Positions 15,679-23,936 of a DNA stretch of 41,343 nucleotides are shown piece by piece. The stretch comes from a virus. The notes under the pieces were generated by a model. It saw nothing but the letters and a program-made list of their open reading frames with translations, had not been told where the DNA came from and ran no database searches. Within the stretch, counting starts at the first letter, position 1. Each line of letters begins with the position of its first letter. The position numbers and the translations under genes were made by a program. The stretch covers positions 1-41,343 of IMG/VR virus record IMGVR_UViG_3300027852_000021; one strand, given 5' to 3'.

Positions 15679-15929
15679 TATGTCACCAGCCCTAAGTTGG
15701 TGAGCGCTGTCCTGATCTCCGCCACGATTGCACAGAGATCGGTTAATTGGGTGGTATTAGCAAACCCGTAGTTGTTGGTTGTCGTGGTTATGGCCGCCGT
15801 TGTAACCGCAGTATCAGAAACACTTCCACGAACTGCCGGAGTAGCGCCATAAAAACTGATCTTATCTGTTGCAGCCCGGCCAAAACATTGACCGTCCGCC
15901 GCATAATCACCTAAATATCTTACTGCCAT
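15678..15929 (-). CDS. Small head-associated protein
   Basis: An 83-aa protein with TDKISFYGATPAVRGS near the middle and a C-terminal helix LCAIVAEIRTALTNLGL. A KISFYGATP segment plus a C-terminal LRxALxxLGL-like helix is shared by many small phage proteins located near the major capsid gene and thought to be head fibre or decoration parts. ATG 15929 follows GGGGGACAAAAAA. Virion location is inferred from position. Confidence 0.7.
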   Translation of the reverse strand: MAVRYLGDYAADGQCFGRAATDKISFYGATPAVRGSVSDTAVTTAAITTTTNNYGFANTTQLTDLCAIVAEIRTALTNLGLVT

Positions 15930-15941
15930 TTTTTTGTCCCC

Positions 15942-16415
15942 CTATTTCCCACACTCTATAGTTACCATCTCGCAGGTCACCGTATCACTTGCGTGTCCCG
16001 ACTCTATCTGTGCCTTTAGGACTGCCCCGGCTGTGCAATCAACCGTTCCTGCCGCATAGTTTATTTCAGCATCCCCGGTATCTTCAAACAGCTTACCGAT
16101 GATTCTTTGGTTTTTGGCATCCTTAAAGTTAATAATAAACTCGGCCGCCCAATCAACCGCCGCCCCTGCATCTTGGGTTAAGGAACAAACCTGAGTCGCC
16201 CCTAACTTCAAATGAATTACAGCAGCCGCATTTGCCCCCGTTTTAGTCCCGGCCAAGTTAAAGCGATAGGACAGTGGAGGTCCCGGCTTGGCCTCCACTT
16301 CTACTGATCCGCCCGTCACGTCCGAAGTACCTGCCGCAGCTTGTGAAGTTTGAGTTGTCCCGGATGATAAGCCATAAATAACTCTTTCAAATCTTTCGTT
16401 TAATGTTCCAGCCAT
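15942..16415 (-). CDS. Putative head decoration protein
   Basis: A 157-aa beta-rich protein. I choose ATG 16415, behind GGGGGGTGGAATAAC; the longer frame to 16448 runs into the coat gene and has no binding site. The sequence alternates Ala/Thr/Gly with hydrophobics (YRFNLAGTKTGANAAAVIHL). It resembles beta-sandwich decoration proteins that cap coat hexamers. It is placed directly after the coat gene. Cys residues near the end (CTAG, CEMVTIECGK) are unusual in this region. Confidence 0.68.
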   Translation of the reverse strand: MAGTLNERFERVIYGLSSGTTQTSQAAAGTSDVTGGSVEVEAKPGPPLSYRFNLAGTKTGANAAAVIHLKLGATQVCSLTQDAGAAVDWAAEFIINFKDAKNQRIIGKLFEDTGDAEINYAAGTVDCTAGAVLKAQIESGHASDTVTCEMVTIECGK

Positions 16416-16429
16416 GTTATTCCACCCCC

Positions 16430-17665
16430 CTATCCTGCTATCCTGCAACCGAGGAAAGGATTAATTACCTTGTAGCCGTACAAAATGTCAAACCGGATAT
16501 AGGAGACATAGTTTACAATGTCTCCGCCGATTGCTACTGTAATAGTAAATCCGTTAGCACTCTTGTTATATGATTTAAGCTCTGATGGGGCTTGAACCGG
16601 AACCATAAACAAAGCAATAGCATCCTTATGAAAAGCCATATTGACTTTATGTGCAAGGGATGCACTCCCGGCCACCGTCACTGCCGCATCGTTAGCGGGG
16701 AGAGCGTCAACCGTTTGATATGGAAGTGTTTTTTCCGTGGCACTTGCAGAGTAAATTTGGTACGGAGCTACACCGGGAGTACAACTAAGGGCCGTTTCTG
16801 TTCCGGTTGTTCCTGCCGCAGCTTCAACAACAAACTGTCTTGCCCTCCCCGTACTGCCACCTGATATCGTGTTTACACCGTTAACGCTGGCTACTGTGAA
16901 GATGTCACCCTGTGTAAAGGTCTTTGCCCATGATCCACCCTGGTCTACGGTAATAGTTGTGTCACCCTCTGAACTCGCACCATCAACATCAATGTCTGTC
17001 ACCCCTGCCGCAGTTCCGCATGTATGGGTGTTAATGTTTTGGGTTTCATACATATTAAACCCGACGAGATTACCAAAGCTACCTTCTTTGACTGCCTTTG
17101 AAACCATTCCGGCATGAAGCAGGCCCTTCATTTGGTCTGCTATCTTTATTGTGGCCCACGGGTCAAGGTAGCAATACCTGTCATTTTTCGGCGCAGACTG
17201 GTCTGTTAACACGGCGCTTGCTTCCCCAATAGTATAAACTGCGCTTGGAGTCATCCCTGGGGTTCCTACCTGAGCAGGGATATATTTATACGCCCCTAAA
17301 AGCGTGGTTGCCATGTGGTCTTCAAACGTATCAACAACAGGCTTTAAAAACCTGTCGGAAAACTCATCAATATTCAGTGTCATTTCAGTTCCGGTGAGTT
17401 TATAGGCAACGTGTTTCCTGTGCTCTACAACCATCGAAACGTCCTCTTCTCTGAGATCGACAACATCAATGGTCTCACCATCTTTTACCCTGAAATACAG
17501 TGGGGCTTTCGCTGTTATGGTTGCCCCCTTCTTCCATCCATTTGAGCGGGTCATCCATTCTTTTTCATATCCCCTGAAAACATTTTGCATGATATTCTTC
17601 CTGTTCTCTAATTGCAAAAGTGTTTCCTGTGCAATTATCGAAGGATTTAAAAGTGTATTTGACAT
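16430..17665 (-). CDS. Major capsid protein, P22 coat (gp5) family
   Basis: A 411-aa coat protein. It has the family start NPSIIAQETLLQLENRKNIM, the charged segment with TITAKAPLYFRVKDGE, and RKHVAYKLTGTEMTL. It ends with the beta-rich C-terminal part containing SYIRFDILYGYKVINP. P22 gp5 is 430 aa, so the length fits. An HK97-type fold with an inserted domain is expected. The scaffold gene lies directly upstream, as in P22. Confidence 0.92.
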   Translation of the reverse strand: MSNTLLNPSIIAQETLLQLENRKNIMQNVFRGYEKEWMTRSNGWKKGATITAKAPLYFRVKDGETIDVVDLREEDVSMVVEHRKHVAYKLTGTEMTLNIDEFSDRFLKPVVDTFEDHMATTLLGAYKYIPAQVGTPGMTPSAVYTIGEASAVLTDQSAPKNDRYCYLDPWATIKIADQMKGLLHAGMVSKAVKEGSFGNLVGFNMYETQNINTHTCGTAAGVTDIDVDGASSEGDTTITVDQGGSWAKTFTQGDIFTVASVNGVNTISGGSTGRARQFVVEAAAGTTGTETALSCTPGVAPYQIYSASATEKTLPYQTVDALPANDAAVTVAGSASLAHKVNMAFHKDAIALFMVPVQAPSELKSYNKSANGFTITVAIGGDIVNYVSYIRFDILYGYKVINPFLGCRIAG

Positions 17666-17682
17666 TATTTTTTACTCCTTTA

Positions 17683-18453
17683 CTATTTACCCCCACCCGT
17701 TCGCCATGCTTTATACTCTTCATAACTCATGTCATTAGGGTCTTTTGTCGGTGTTTCATTCCCGATCACAGGGCTTGTGGGGTTTGGGGCATTTGTTGTT
17801 TTTCGTTGTGGCGGGGAGTGCTTAAACCCTGCCTCTAATCTTCCTATTTCAACAGCCGCCTGGATTTGTGGCAATTTCATTATTCTGTGTACTTCTTGTG
17901 GATTTTCACCAAAATAGTACGCAAAATCAGATAATTTTTCTGTTTCAGACAACATCGGAACCAACCCTGCGGGGATATATCCCTTTTCCAAAAAGTCCGG
18001 GTCTTTTGCTACTGCTTCACTCACCCGGTTATCCCATTTTTGTTGCTGCTGTTCCTGGTCTTGCTTCGCCCTTTCTTGCGCTCGGGCTGCCTCTCTTTCG
18101 TCAAGTTTCCAGTCCGTTAATGCTTCCGAAAACTCTTCGTAAGAACCATAATCGTCTATTTCCGGCTTTGCTTTTCCCCCCACTTGTTGAGGTGTTCGTG
18201 GCTGATCTTCCGGTAAACGACTTTTTAGCTGTTCATTCTCCCTCTGTGTTCTTTTTAGTTCACCGTAGATTTCTTTAAATCTCGAATATTCCACGGTTTC
18301 TTCCGCTGGTTCTTCCGCTGGTTCTGCTGCTGGTTCTGCTGCTGGTGTTTCTGCTGGTTCATTTTCCTGTATTGCTGGTACTTCTGGTTCGCTTGTGGAA
18401 GGTGGCGTTTCTTCCGGTTTTGTTGCGCCTGGTTCTGCTTGTTCTTCCAACAT
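17683..18453 (-). CDS. Scaffold protein
   Basis: A 256-aa, acidic and disordered-to-helical protein. Residues 1-50 are built of short Pro/Ala/Glu repeats (PAETPAAEPAAEPAEEPAEE), encoded by a tandem GCTGGTTCT-type repeat at about 18297-18360. A Gln/Lys/Arg-rich helix follows (RAQERAKQDQEQQQQKW), and the C-terminus is short and Lys-containing. This composition and the place just before the coat gene identify it as the internal scaffold that directs procapsid assembly and leaves before packaging. Confidence 0.82.
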   Translation of the reverse strand: MLEEQAEPGATKPEETPPSTSEPEVPAIQENEPAETPAAEPAAEPAEEPAEETVEYSRFKEIYGELKRTQRENEQLKSRLPEDQPRTPQQVGGKAKPEIDDYGSYEEFSEALTDWKLDEREAARAQERAKQDQEQQQQKWDNRVSEAVAKDPDFLEKGYIPAGLVPMLSETEKLSDFAYYFGENPQEVHRIMKLPQIQAAVEIGRLEAGFKHSPPQRKTTNAPNPTSPVIGNETPTKDPNDMSYEEYKAWRTGGGK

Positions 18454-18470
18454 TATTATTTCCCCCTAAG

Positions 18471-19187
18471 TTATAACGCTGCCATTGTAGCTGCGCCAAG
18501 ATATAACCCTGATCCATTGTGTTGATTATGTTGTGGTTCTGGGCCATTCCAAAAACTTTCTTTAAATTCCTCTTTGTTGTATCGGCCTAAATGCCGTGCT
18601 TTAAATTCTTCCATAGAAAACCCCCTGTTTTTTCTGCTGGTTTCTATACCGTTTCTCATTCCCTGCTTTCTCTTTATGGTTATTCTTAAGCTGTTCATGT
18701 GGCGGATATATGCCCTGTCCGGCTTGTGAACAGGTACACAGTGAAGGAAAATTTCTTCTAGCAAGTCTTCATCCTCAAGGTCTTTAAAGTCAACCACAAA
18801 TACGTTTTCTTCATTTTCCGCATACCACTCAATACATATAGAATACATCTCAACCATATTGTTAATATATTGTTTCCATTCCTTATCGGTAAACGCCTCA
18901 TGTTTTTCAAATGCCTTTAAAAGAGATTTAATCACATCACCTTCCGGCCTGTTAATTATAACCATTGGCCCGTTTTCTCTTTTTGCCATACTGAAGCTGA
19001 TAGCGTTCGTGTCGGCGCTTCCAACATAATCCCTGTGGAACCCCTTCATGTATTTATAAAAAGCCTCCGGGTCATTATTTGAAAGTATCTCATGATAACA
19101 ATACGATACATTCGTACTAAAAAACTGAGAAAACCATGTGCTTCGACATCGAGGATAGCTTAACAAATAAAAAAACTTTTTCGCCAC
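18471..19187 (-). CDS. Sulfotransferase-like protein
   Basis: A 238-aa protein. The N-terminus FFYLLSYPRCRSTWFSQFFS has the strand-loop-helix that binds the 5'-phosphosulfate of PAPS (Pro-Arg-x-Arg-Ser-Thr-Trp). MVIINRPEGDVIKS fits the 3'-phosphate region. It would move sulfate from PAPS to a sugar or protein. It lies between a small virion protein and the scaffold gene in the late operon, so it may act on a virion glycan. The C-terminal 30 residues (NQHNGSGLYLGAATMAAL) are Gly/Ala-rich and look added. The ATG follows AAAGGGGGTAAAGTGGC. Confidence 0.72.
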   Translation of the reverse strand: MAKKFFYLLSYPRCRSTWFSQFFSTNVSYCYHEILSNNDPEAFYKYMKGFHRDYVGSADTNAISFSMAKRENGPMVIINRPEGDVIKSLLKAFEKHEAFTDKEWKQYINNMVEMYSICIEWYAENEENVFVVDFKDLEDEDLLEEIFLHCVPVHKPDRAYIRHMNSLRITIKRKQGMRNGIETSRKNRGFSMEEFKARHLGRYNKEEFKESFWNGPEPQHNQHNGSGLYLGAATMAAL

Positions 19188-19188
19188 T

Positions 19189-19533
19189 TTACCCCCTTTG
19201 CATAACAGTTATATTAACGGCCCCGGATGTTTGGCTTGCACAGGTGAACCTTGCCACATATTGCGTGTTTTCAGGCAAAAACCGTATCCAATCGGAAAAG
19301 TCAATCCATCCTGGATCGCTGCCACTCGCCACTAAAACAGCGTCCTCTCCATCTACCGGATCAAGAACCGGGTTATAGTTTGAACCTCCGTCAATTGATA
19401 TTTCCAGCCCGATTGCTCCGTCATCCATCGCCGGGAACAATGCCCCATAAAAAATAGCATAATGTTCCACAGTAAAACCCGCTGAATAAGTTCCGTTTGC
19501 CGCCACTGTTACTGTCTGAGGTTTAAAGTTCAT
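19189..19533 (-). CDS. Small beta-sandwich virion protein
   Basis: A 114-aa protein with beta pattern (TVTVAANGTYSAGFTVEHYA, GLEISIDGGSNYNPV). It ends in VNITVMQRG. The start ATG 19533 overlaps the stop of the portal gene. It resembles small Ig-like or decoration proteins in phage head regions. The position between portal and sulfotransferase-like genes suggests a structural role, which remains unproven. Confidence 0.62.
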   Translation of the reverse strand: MNFKPQTVTVAANGTYSAGFTVEHYAIFYGALFPAMDDGAIGLEISIDGGSNYNPVLDPVDGEDAVLVASGSDPGWIDFSDWIRFLPENTQYVARFTCASQTSGAVNITVMQRG

Positions 19534-21509
19534 TGCTGTATGCCCTCCCTATGTATATCTTCAATAAATGTACGTATTTCCTGAAACTGTTGGCCCCTTT
19601 CCGCTGCTTCGGCATTCATAATCTTAGCAATTGCATCAACCTTGGCCTCGAACCCCTTTCTCATCTCTTCAATCGCCTTAAGTTCAAGTTCTTTCATCTT
19701 CATTTGTTCTTCAGGAGACGGCCCCTGTGGATCCGGTGGCTGTTCTCCTGGATCCAGATCACGGATACCGATAGGAACAAGTTTTTTCGCACGTTTAAGA
19801 AGTTCATCCGCCCCCGGAATATCAATGTTTTTCACTATCAGATCGATTGTAGCCTTCCCGAATTCAGGGAATTTTCCGGTTAAATTAAGCAACATTTCAA
19901 GGGCTTCAGTCCTTTGGGTGTCATAGCTTGGCCCTATAGTTATAATAAAGTCGTATTGCCCCACAGAAAGATCATTAATATATTCCGTAACCCCTTGTCT
20001 TGGTTTAGAAAGAAGTTCATCCGAAACGCCTTCGAGTTGGTTCATTAATGGCGACTGCGCTCTCATGTTAATCGGAACTGCTTTCTCGCCCCCATCTGCT
20101 CCTATTATCCTTATAATTCTTTCTGTGTCATATACATGAGGAATTAAATCCATTACAATTTTTGTGCTATAGATTAGAGCGGTTTGAAAGTTGTCTGTAT
20201 ACACAAAACTACCAATACTCCCTTGATGCTGCCTTGCTAAAATCGCTTTCCCGCTTTTCTCGCTGCCCTCATCACCCAAAGACGCTTGATAAATCCCCAT
20301 CGCCGACATTATGTCATGTTCCATCCTGGCCAATTCATGGGCCACGGCTGGCGATAGCTGTGGAGGGGGTTCCCTTTTTGGATATAGCGCTGGGGAATTA
20401 ATATCTGATTCATAAAGCAAATATGGAACGTTTTTAATGTTTGCATCTTCCCACATCTTCTGATGCGGCCCGAGCATATTTGAAGTTATAAGGTATGGAG
20501 CTTTCGGTGCAAGGGCTATTTGTTCCGTTACACTTGACGACCAGTAATTATACATTTCCTGGGGAGTCTTAGCTGGCCTAACCATACCTTTTGTCTTAGA
20601 TACTCCACCAATCCAGGTTTCCTTACCTATTTCATATACTATTGGAATATATTTTGAAGGCCAAAGATGTGGCCCGTCTAATATGTTGTTGTGTATCATC
20701 TTGCACCACATCACCTGCGGTACTTTAGCTTTTTTTTCATTTGAAATAAAAGGCATGTCTTCTTCTGAAATTTTATCTTCTGAAACCGTGTATTCCGTTC
20801 CGTCCTTCTCTATCCTATAAAATGTTTTTTCTTTTTTCTCTTTCCACCAATATTCAGCCACTCGTACTGTCTTATCTGTGCTCCAGCTTATATCGACAGT
20901 TTCATCCGGCCAATTCCCGAGTTCTACATCTGGGTGCTTTGCTTTAAATTCTTTATCTGTAAGCTCGGCGGAGACAATTACCCAATTAGCATCTGACTTG
21001 TCTTGTTTAATTGCCCCAGGGTCTATTTTAACTGTAAATATGTTGGGGATTCTATTAATTACAATATCCCTTACAAACGGGTCTTCTTCGTTGTCTTCAA
21101 TGTCAACCCGCCACGCACCACGCCCACACTTTAATGTGGAACTGTATGCTGTATTATACGCCGATCTCGCAACTGAGTGATACGCAATGTGCCTGTATAT
21201 CCCTGAACGTATTTCAGCAATCTTCGGGTCTGCGACTGAATCAATCGGACGCACTTTAATTGAAGGCCGTAACTGCCTGAATTCCCCCTCAACTTGATCT
21301 ATCTTTTCAGATATTTTATTGAGAGACAAACATGGGCGAGGCGGAGACTCAGATTCCCTCTGTTGTTTTACCTCCGCAGGCCATTGATAATTATCCTCGT
21401 TGTGTTCAAATTTTAAATCATCAAGGGCGTATTTCGCCTCTTCATTATCTGCATCACAGGCAACCTTATAGCGTTCCATTGCTAGTATTAATATGTCTTC
21501 GTTTTTCAT
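19530..21509 (-). CDS. Portal protein, P22 gp1 family
   Basis: A 659-aa protein. It shows the P22 portal start (ILILAMERYKVACDADNEEA), then PCLSLNKISEKIDQVEGEFR and RPSIKVRPID, and the long middle with AEYWWKEKKEKTFYRIE. The helical barrel at the C-terminus is Glu/Met-rich (PEEQMKMKELELKAIEEMRK). P22 gp1 is 725 aa. It forms the dodecameric vertex through which terminase loads DNA. It follows the terminase gene with a one-base gap. Confidence 0.92.
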   Translation of the reverse strand: MKNEDILILAMERYKVACDADNEEAKYALDDLKFEHNEDNYQWPAEVKQQRESESPPRPCLSLNKISEKIDQVEGEFRQLRPSIKVRPIDSVADPKIAEIRSGIYRHIAYHSVARSAYNTAYSSTLKCGRGAWRVDIEDNEEDPFVRDIVINRIPNIFTVKIDPGAIKQDKSDANWVIVSAELTDKEFKAKHPDVELGNWPDETVDISWSTDKTVRVAEYWWKEKKEKTFYRIEKDGTEYTVSEDKISEEDMPFISNEKKAKVPQVMWCKMIHNNILDGPHLWPSKYIPIVYEIGKETWIGGVSKTKGMVRPAKTPQEMYNYWSSSVTEQIALAPKAPYLITSNMLGPHQKMWEDANIKNVPYLLYESDINSPALYPKREPPPQLSPAVAHELARMEHDIMSAMGIYQASLGDEGSEKSGKAILARQHQGSIGSFVYTDNFQTALIYSTKIVMDLIPHVYDTERIIRIIGADGGEKAVPINMRAQSPLMNQLEGVSDELLSKPRQGVTEYINDLSVGQYDFIITIGPSYDTQRTEALEMLLNLTGKFPEFGKATIDLIVKNIDIPGADELLKRAKKLVPIGIRDLDPGEQPPDPQGPSPEEQMKMKELELKAIEEMRKGFEAKVDAIAKIMNAEAAERGQQFQEIRTFIEDIHREGIQQ

Positions 21510-21510
21510 G

Positions 21511-22866
21511 TTATACCATCCACCCGCCCGCGACTGGTTGGGTTATGACTTGTTGTTGTTTCAGTGGTATTCTTGGCGAAGTATACCCAACTGCAAAAGT
21601 ACGAAAAGCTGAAGCCCCATGAGAGGCCCAGTCGTGTAATGGTCTATTGCTTAAAACCTTCCTTTTCTCATCATATTCGGCCTTAAAATTCTCTAAAGCA
21701 TAAATACCTAATTTACACTTTTCTTCATCAAACCAACATAAAGAAATAATGTTTCGCATTGCCGGGATATGTACTTGAATTATTATATCCATATTTCGTG
21801 CTCTTTGAACAACTCGGATTGGCTTTATCCCTAATCCTTCAGCAACTTCCTTGCGTGACTTAGCGATTTCTGAATTGGTCATCTCTCTTTGTTCTGCATC
21901 ATGGGGCATCCAGTGGTTTCCGTAAAAATAACCTTTATCTTTTAAAACCTTTGCATAATGTTCTAACCCATACCCGGATGCCTCATAGTAATCAATGACG
22001 TTAAAAGATTTCCCTATCGGCTGAAAAAACCATATCGCCATTGAATCATCAACCCCCAAGTCCCAGGCTGTATCAACTTCTATGCCCTTATTATAGGGAA
22101 CCTTTGTAATCCGCCCCTCTTCTCTCGCTTCAGTTATTTGAGCAGACAAATAAGCCCCTAATACTGCCCCCTCCCAACTACACAGGTATTCCTGATTAAA
22201 CATTGCAAGCCCTAATTCAGGGCCATATAGTGCAATGTACTCTTTTTTGATAGTCTTTAATTGCTCTCCTGTGAAAACAGGTGTTTCGTAAGCGTTTAGC
22301 CGTTCTGCAAACCAGGACTCTGTTTTTTCTGCGTGTTCAAACATGGAACGGCCATGATTATTCCCTCTGGAAGTATAAATGAACGCTGCCCACCCTCCAT
22401 TCTCTTCTAAGATCGGAGAAAGGAAGGCCCAGGCCATAGGGTTTGCGACTGCCCACTCAGAAAGAACAATTCCGACCGGGGGAGACCCTATATAAGCATT
22501 GTAATTGTCACTGCCCACCAACTGCCATATAGCTCCTGTTTTCAATTCAATACTCATTTCTTGCCGCCTGGTGTGCTTTCTTATTTCTTCTGGAAACGCC
22601 TCGTCAATTCTCTTCTTTCCCGTTTTCGGATTAACCGCGTCCCAGATAACCTTACGAGCTTGGTTGTATTGTGGTAGCATGTGCCAATAGTTACCGGGCC
22701 TCTCCATTGACGCTGTAGCGGTAAAATGTAGGGCGACATCATCTTTCCCCCACCGTCTATGTGCCACTTCTACCGCCCTTTTGCCTCCATTTTCCATGTA
22801 TTCCCAGAAATTCATCTGGTCTGGCCGGGGTTCCCAATTATTTGGGATTCTTATCTTTTTTCTTGG
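21511..22866 (-). CDS. Terminase large subunit
   Basis: The DNA-packaging motor: ATPase plus nuclease. The Walker A region reads VAHRRWGKDD (about residues 35-44), a deviant loop in which Asp-Asp replaces the usual Thr/Ser. A Walker B-like IVLSEWAV follows. The nuclease acids can be seen in VDTAWDLGVDDS, PHDAEQREM and HDWASHGASAFR. ATG 22866 is my choice; TTG 22884 in frame stands too close to its purine run. The gene overlaps the small subunit gene by about 29 bp. The length (451 aa) suits the P22-like and environmental podovirus group. Confidence 0.9.
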   Translation of the reverse strand, partial: PRKKIRIPNNWEPRPDQMNFWEYMENGGKRAVEVAHRRWGKDDVALHFTATASMERPGNYWHMLPQYNQARKVIWDAVNPKTGKKRIDEAFPEEIRKHTRRQEMSIELKTGAIWQLVGSDNYNAYIGSPPVGIVLSEWAVANPMAWAFLSPILEENGGWAAFIYTSRGNNHGRSMFEHAEKTESWFAERLNAYETPVFTGEQLKTIKKEYIALYGPELGLAMFNQEYLCSWEGAVLGAYLSAQITEAREEGRITKVPYNKGIEVDTAWDLGVDDSMAIWFFQPIGKSFNVIDYYEASGYGLEHYAKVLKDKGYFYGNHWMPHDAEQREMTNSEIAKSRKEVAEGLGIKPIRVVQRARNMDIIIQVHIPAMRNIISLCWFDEEKCKLGIYALENFKAEYDEKRKVLSNRPLHDWASHGASAFRTFAVGYTSPRIPLKQQQVITQPVAGGWMV

Positions 22867-23314
22867 CATTAGAAAACTTAACAATCTCCACTGTGAAATC
22901 CATGTTGCCGTCTACATTATGGTCTTTTCTGTCTCGCCAATCATCTGGCATCCTGTTTTTGGCCCAAAAGATAATCGAAGTCGGATTCGGAGGATGATGC
23001 TTTGTGTAATGTGCGTATTCCCATCTGCCTACGCGCTTCCACTCCCCATCTACTTGTATATCAGTCTCAACCCATTGTGCTTTGGTTTCCGGGTGGCTAT
23101 ATCCACAAGCACTATCATAAAGCGATATCACAACTTTCTCGTCCGCTACCGCCTTCCAGTCCTTTAAGTCAGCGAAAAAATCCGGATACTTGTTTTTCCA
23201 GACAGTGAGTGTTGCTTCACATATACCGACAACCTCAACCATCTCCTTGTCTGTAAAGCCTTTCTTGGCAAGGATTTTCAGTTGTCGCTTCCTATCGTCC
23301 GTGAATTTTGCCAT
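22838..23314 (-). CDS. Terminase small subunit
   Basis: A 158-aa DNA-recognition subunit. The N-terminus carries a helix-turn-helix of the type used to bind the packaging site (KKGFTDKEMVEVVGICEATLTVWKNKYPDF). A helical oligomerisation part follows (ADEKVVISLYDSACGYS), and the C-terminus has FWAKNRMPDDWRDRKDHN, common to small terminases. It stands directly before the large subunit, whose start overlaps its end. Confidence 0.88.
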   Translation of the reverse strand: MAKFTDDRKRQLKILAKKGFTDKEMVEVVGICEATLTVWKNKYPDFFADLKDWKAVADEKVVISLYDSACGYSHPETKAQWVETDIQVDGEWKRVGRWEYAHYTKHHPPNPTSIIFWAKNRMPDDWRDRKDHNVDGNMDFTVEIVKFSNAKKKDKNPK

Positions 23315-23335
23315 AGTAAAAACCTCACTTCTTAA

Positions 23336-23515
23336 TTATGATAAAATTTTTCTATGTACAAACCTAGATAACCAACTCACACGCCTTGAAGCTATGGCCA
23401 CAGCCGCAGGAGCCGTATCCAACAACCCCCAGGAACAGAAAAAAGCCGCCCTCTGTGTATCTGTTGGGGTTGGGGTTGGGAATACTCCAAGCGTTGCAAC
23501 TGCAAAAAAATCCAT
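23336..23515 (-). CDS. Uncertain short ORF between terminase and a small gene
   Basis: The 200 bp between 23315 and 23516 can be read in two frames. One is a 59-aa ORF from ATG 23515 (PTPTPTDTQRAAFFCSW core), with only a weak GAAGTGAG before it. The other is in frame with the gene at 23517-23936 after its TGA and would encode a Cys-rich extension (FFCSCNAWSIPNPNP, later GSCGCGHSF). A (CCCCAA)-like tandem repeat lies at 23463-23480. I cannot tell which, if either, is used. Confidence 0.3.
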   Translation of the reverse strand: MDFFAVATLGVFPTPTPTDTQRAAFFCSWGLLDTAPAAVAIASRRVSWLSRFVHRKILS

Positions 23516-23516
23516 C

Positions 23517-23936
23517 TCACTTCTTTGTCTTCTTAATCTGTTTTAACCGTTTCTTTACTTGTTTAGCCTTATCTTTTTGGATCTTTTTTTGACCATTGAA
23601 AAATTCTGTGAGCTTCAAATTACTTCGTTGTTCAAAAAATTTCCCTATTTCAGCCTGTAAATTCCAGTCTAAAGCCTTTAATCGCTCCAACATAGCATGA
23701 GTAATGGCTGTCCCGGCTTTATCAATCCCACATCCACACGGGCATTTATTGAGTGAAAAATGCTTTCCGTTTTGTACCTCAAACATTACTTCTTGGACTG
23801 CAACCGGAACCAAATCTTCATTAATTCCCTTTAACTTCGCTTCCTTAATCAAAAACCGAATAGCATTCTCTATGCTGTGCCCATCTACTGTGTATGGCTC
23901 GAAAAGTTTTTCATAATCCATCTTTGGGATTATCAC
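23517..23936 (-). CDS. Hypothetical late protein with CPCGCG motif
   Basis: A 139-aa protein with a GTG start at 23936 (AGAGGATGGTACA upstream, overlap with the stop of the upstream gene). The middle has CPCGCGIDKAG, which may bind metal. The C-terminus is strongly basic (KIQKDKAKQVKKRLKQIKKTKK in part). It lies just before the terminase genes. Function unknown. A DNA-binding role is suggested by charge only. Confidence 0.65.
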   Translation of the reverse strand: MIIPKMDYEKLFEPYTVDGHSIENAIRFLIKEAKLKGINEDLVPVAVQEVMFEVQNGKHFSLNKCPCGCGIDKAGTAITHAMLERLKALDWNLQAEIGKFFEQRSNLKLTEFFNGQKKIQKDKAKQVKKRLKQIKKTKK

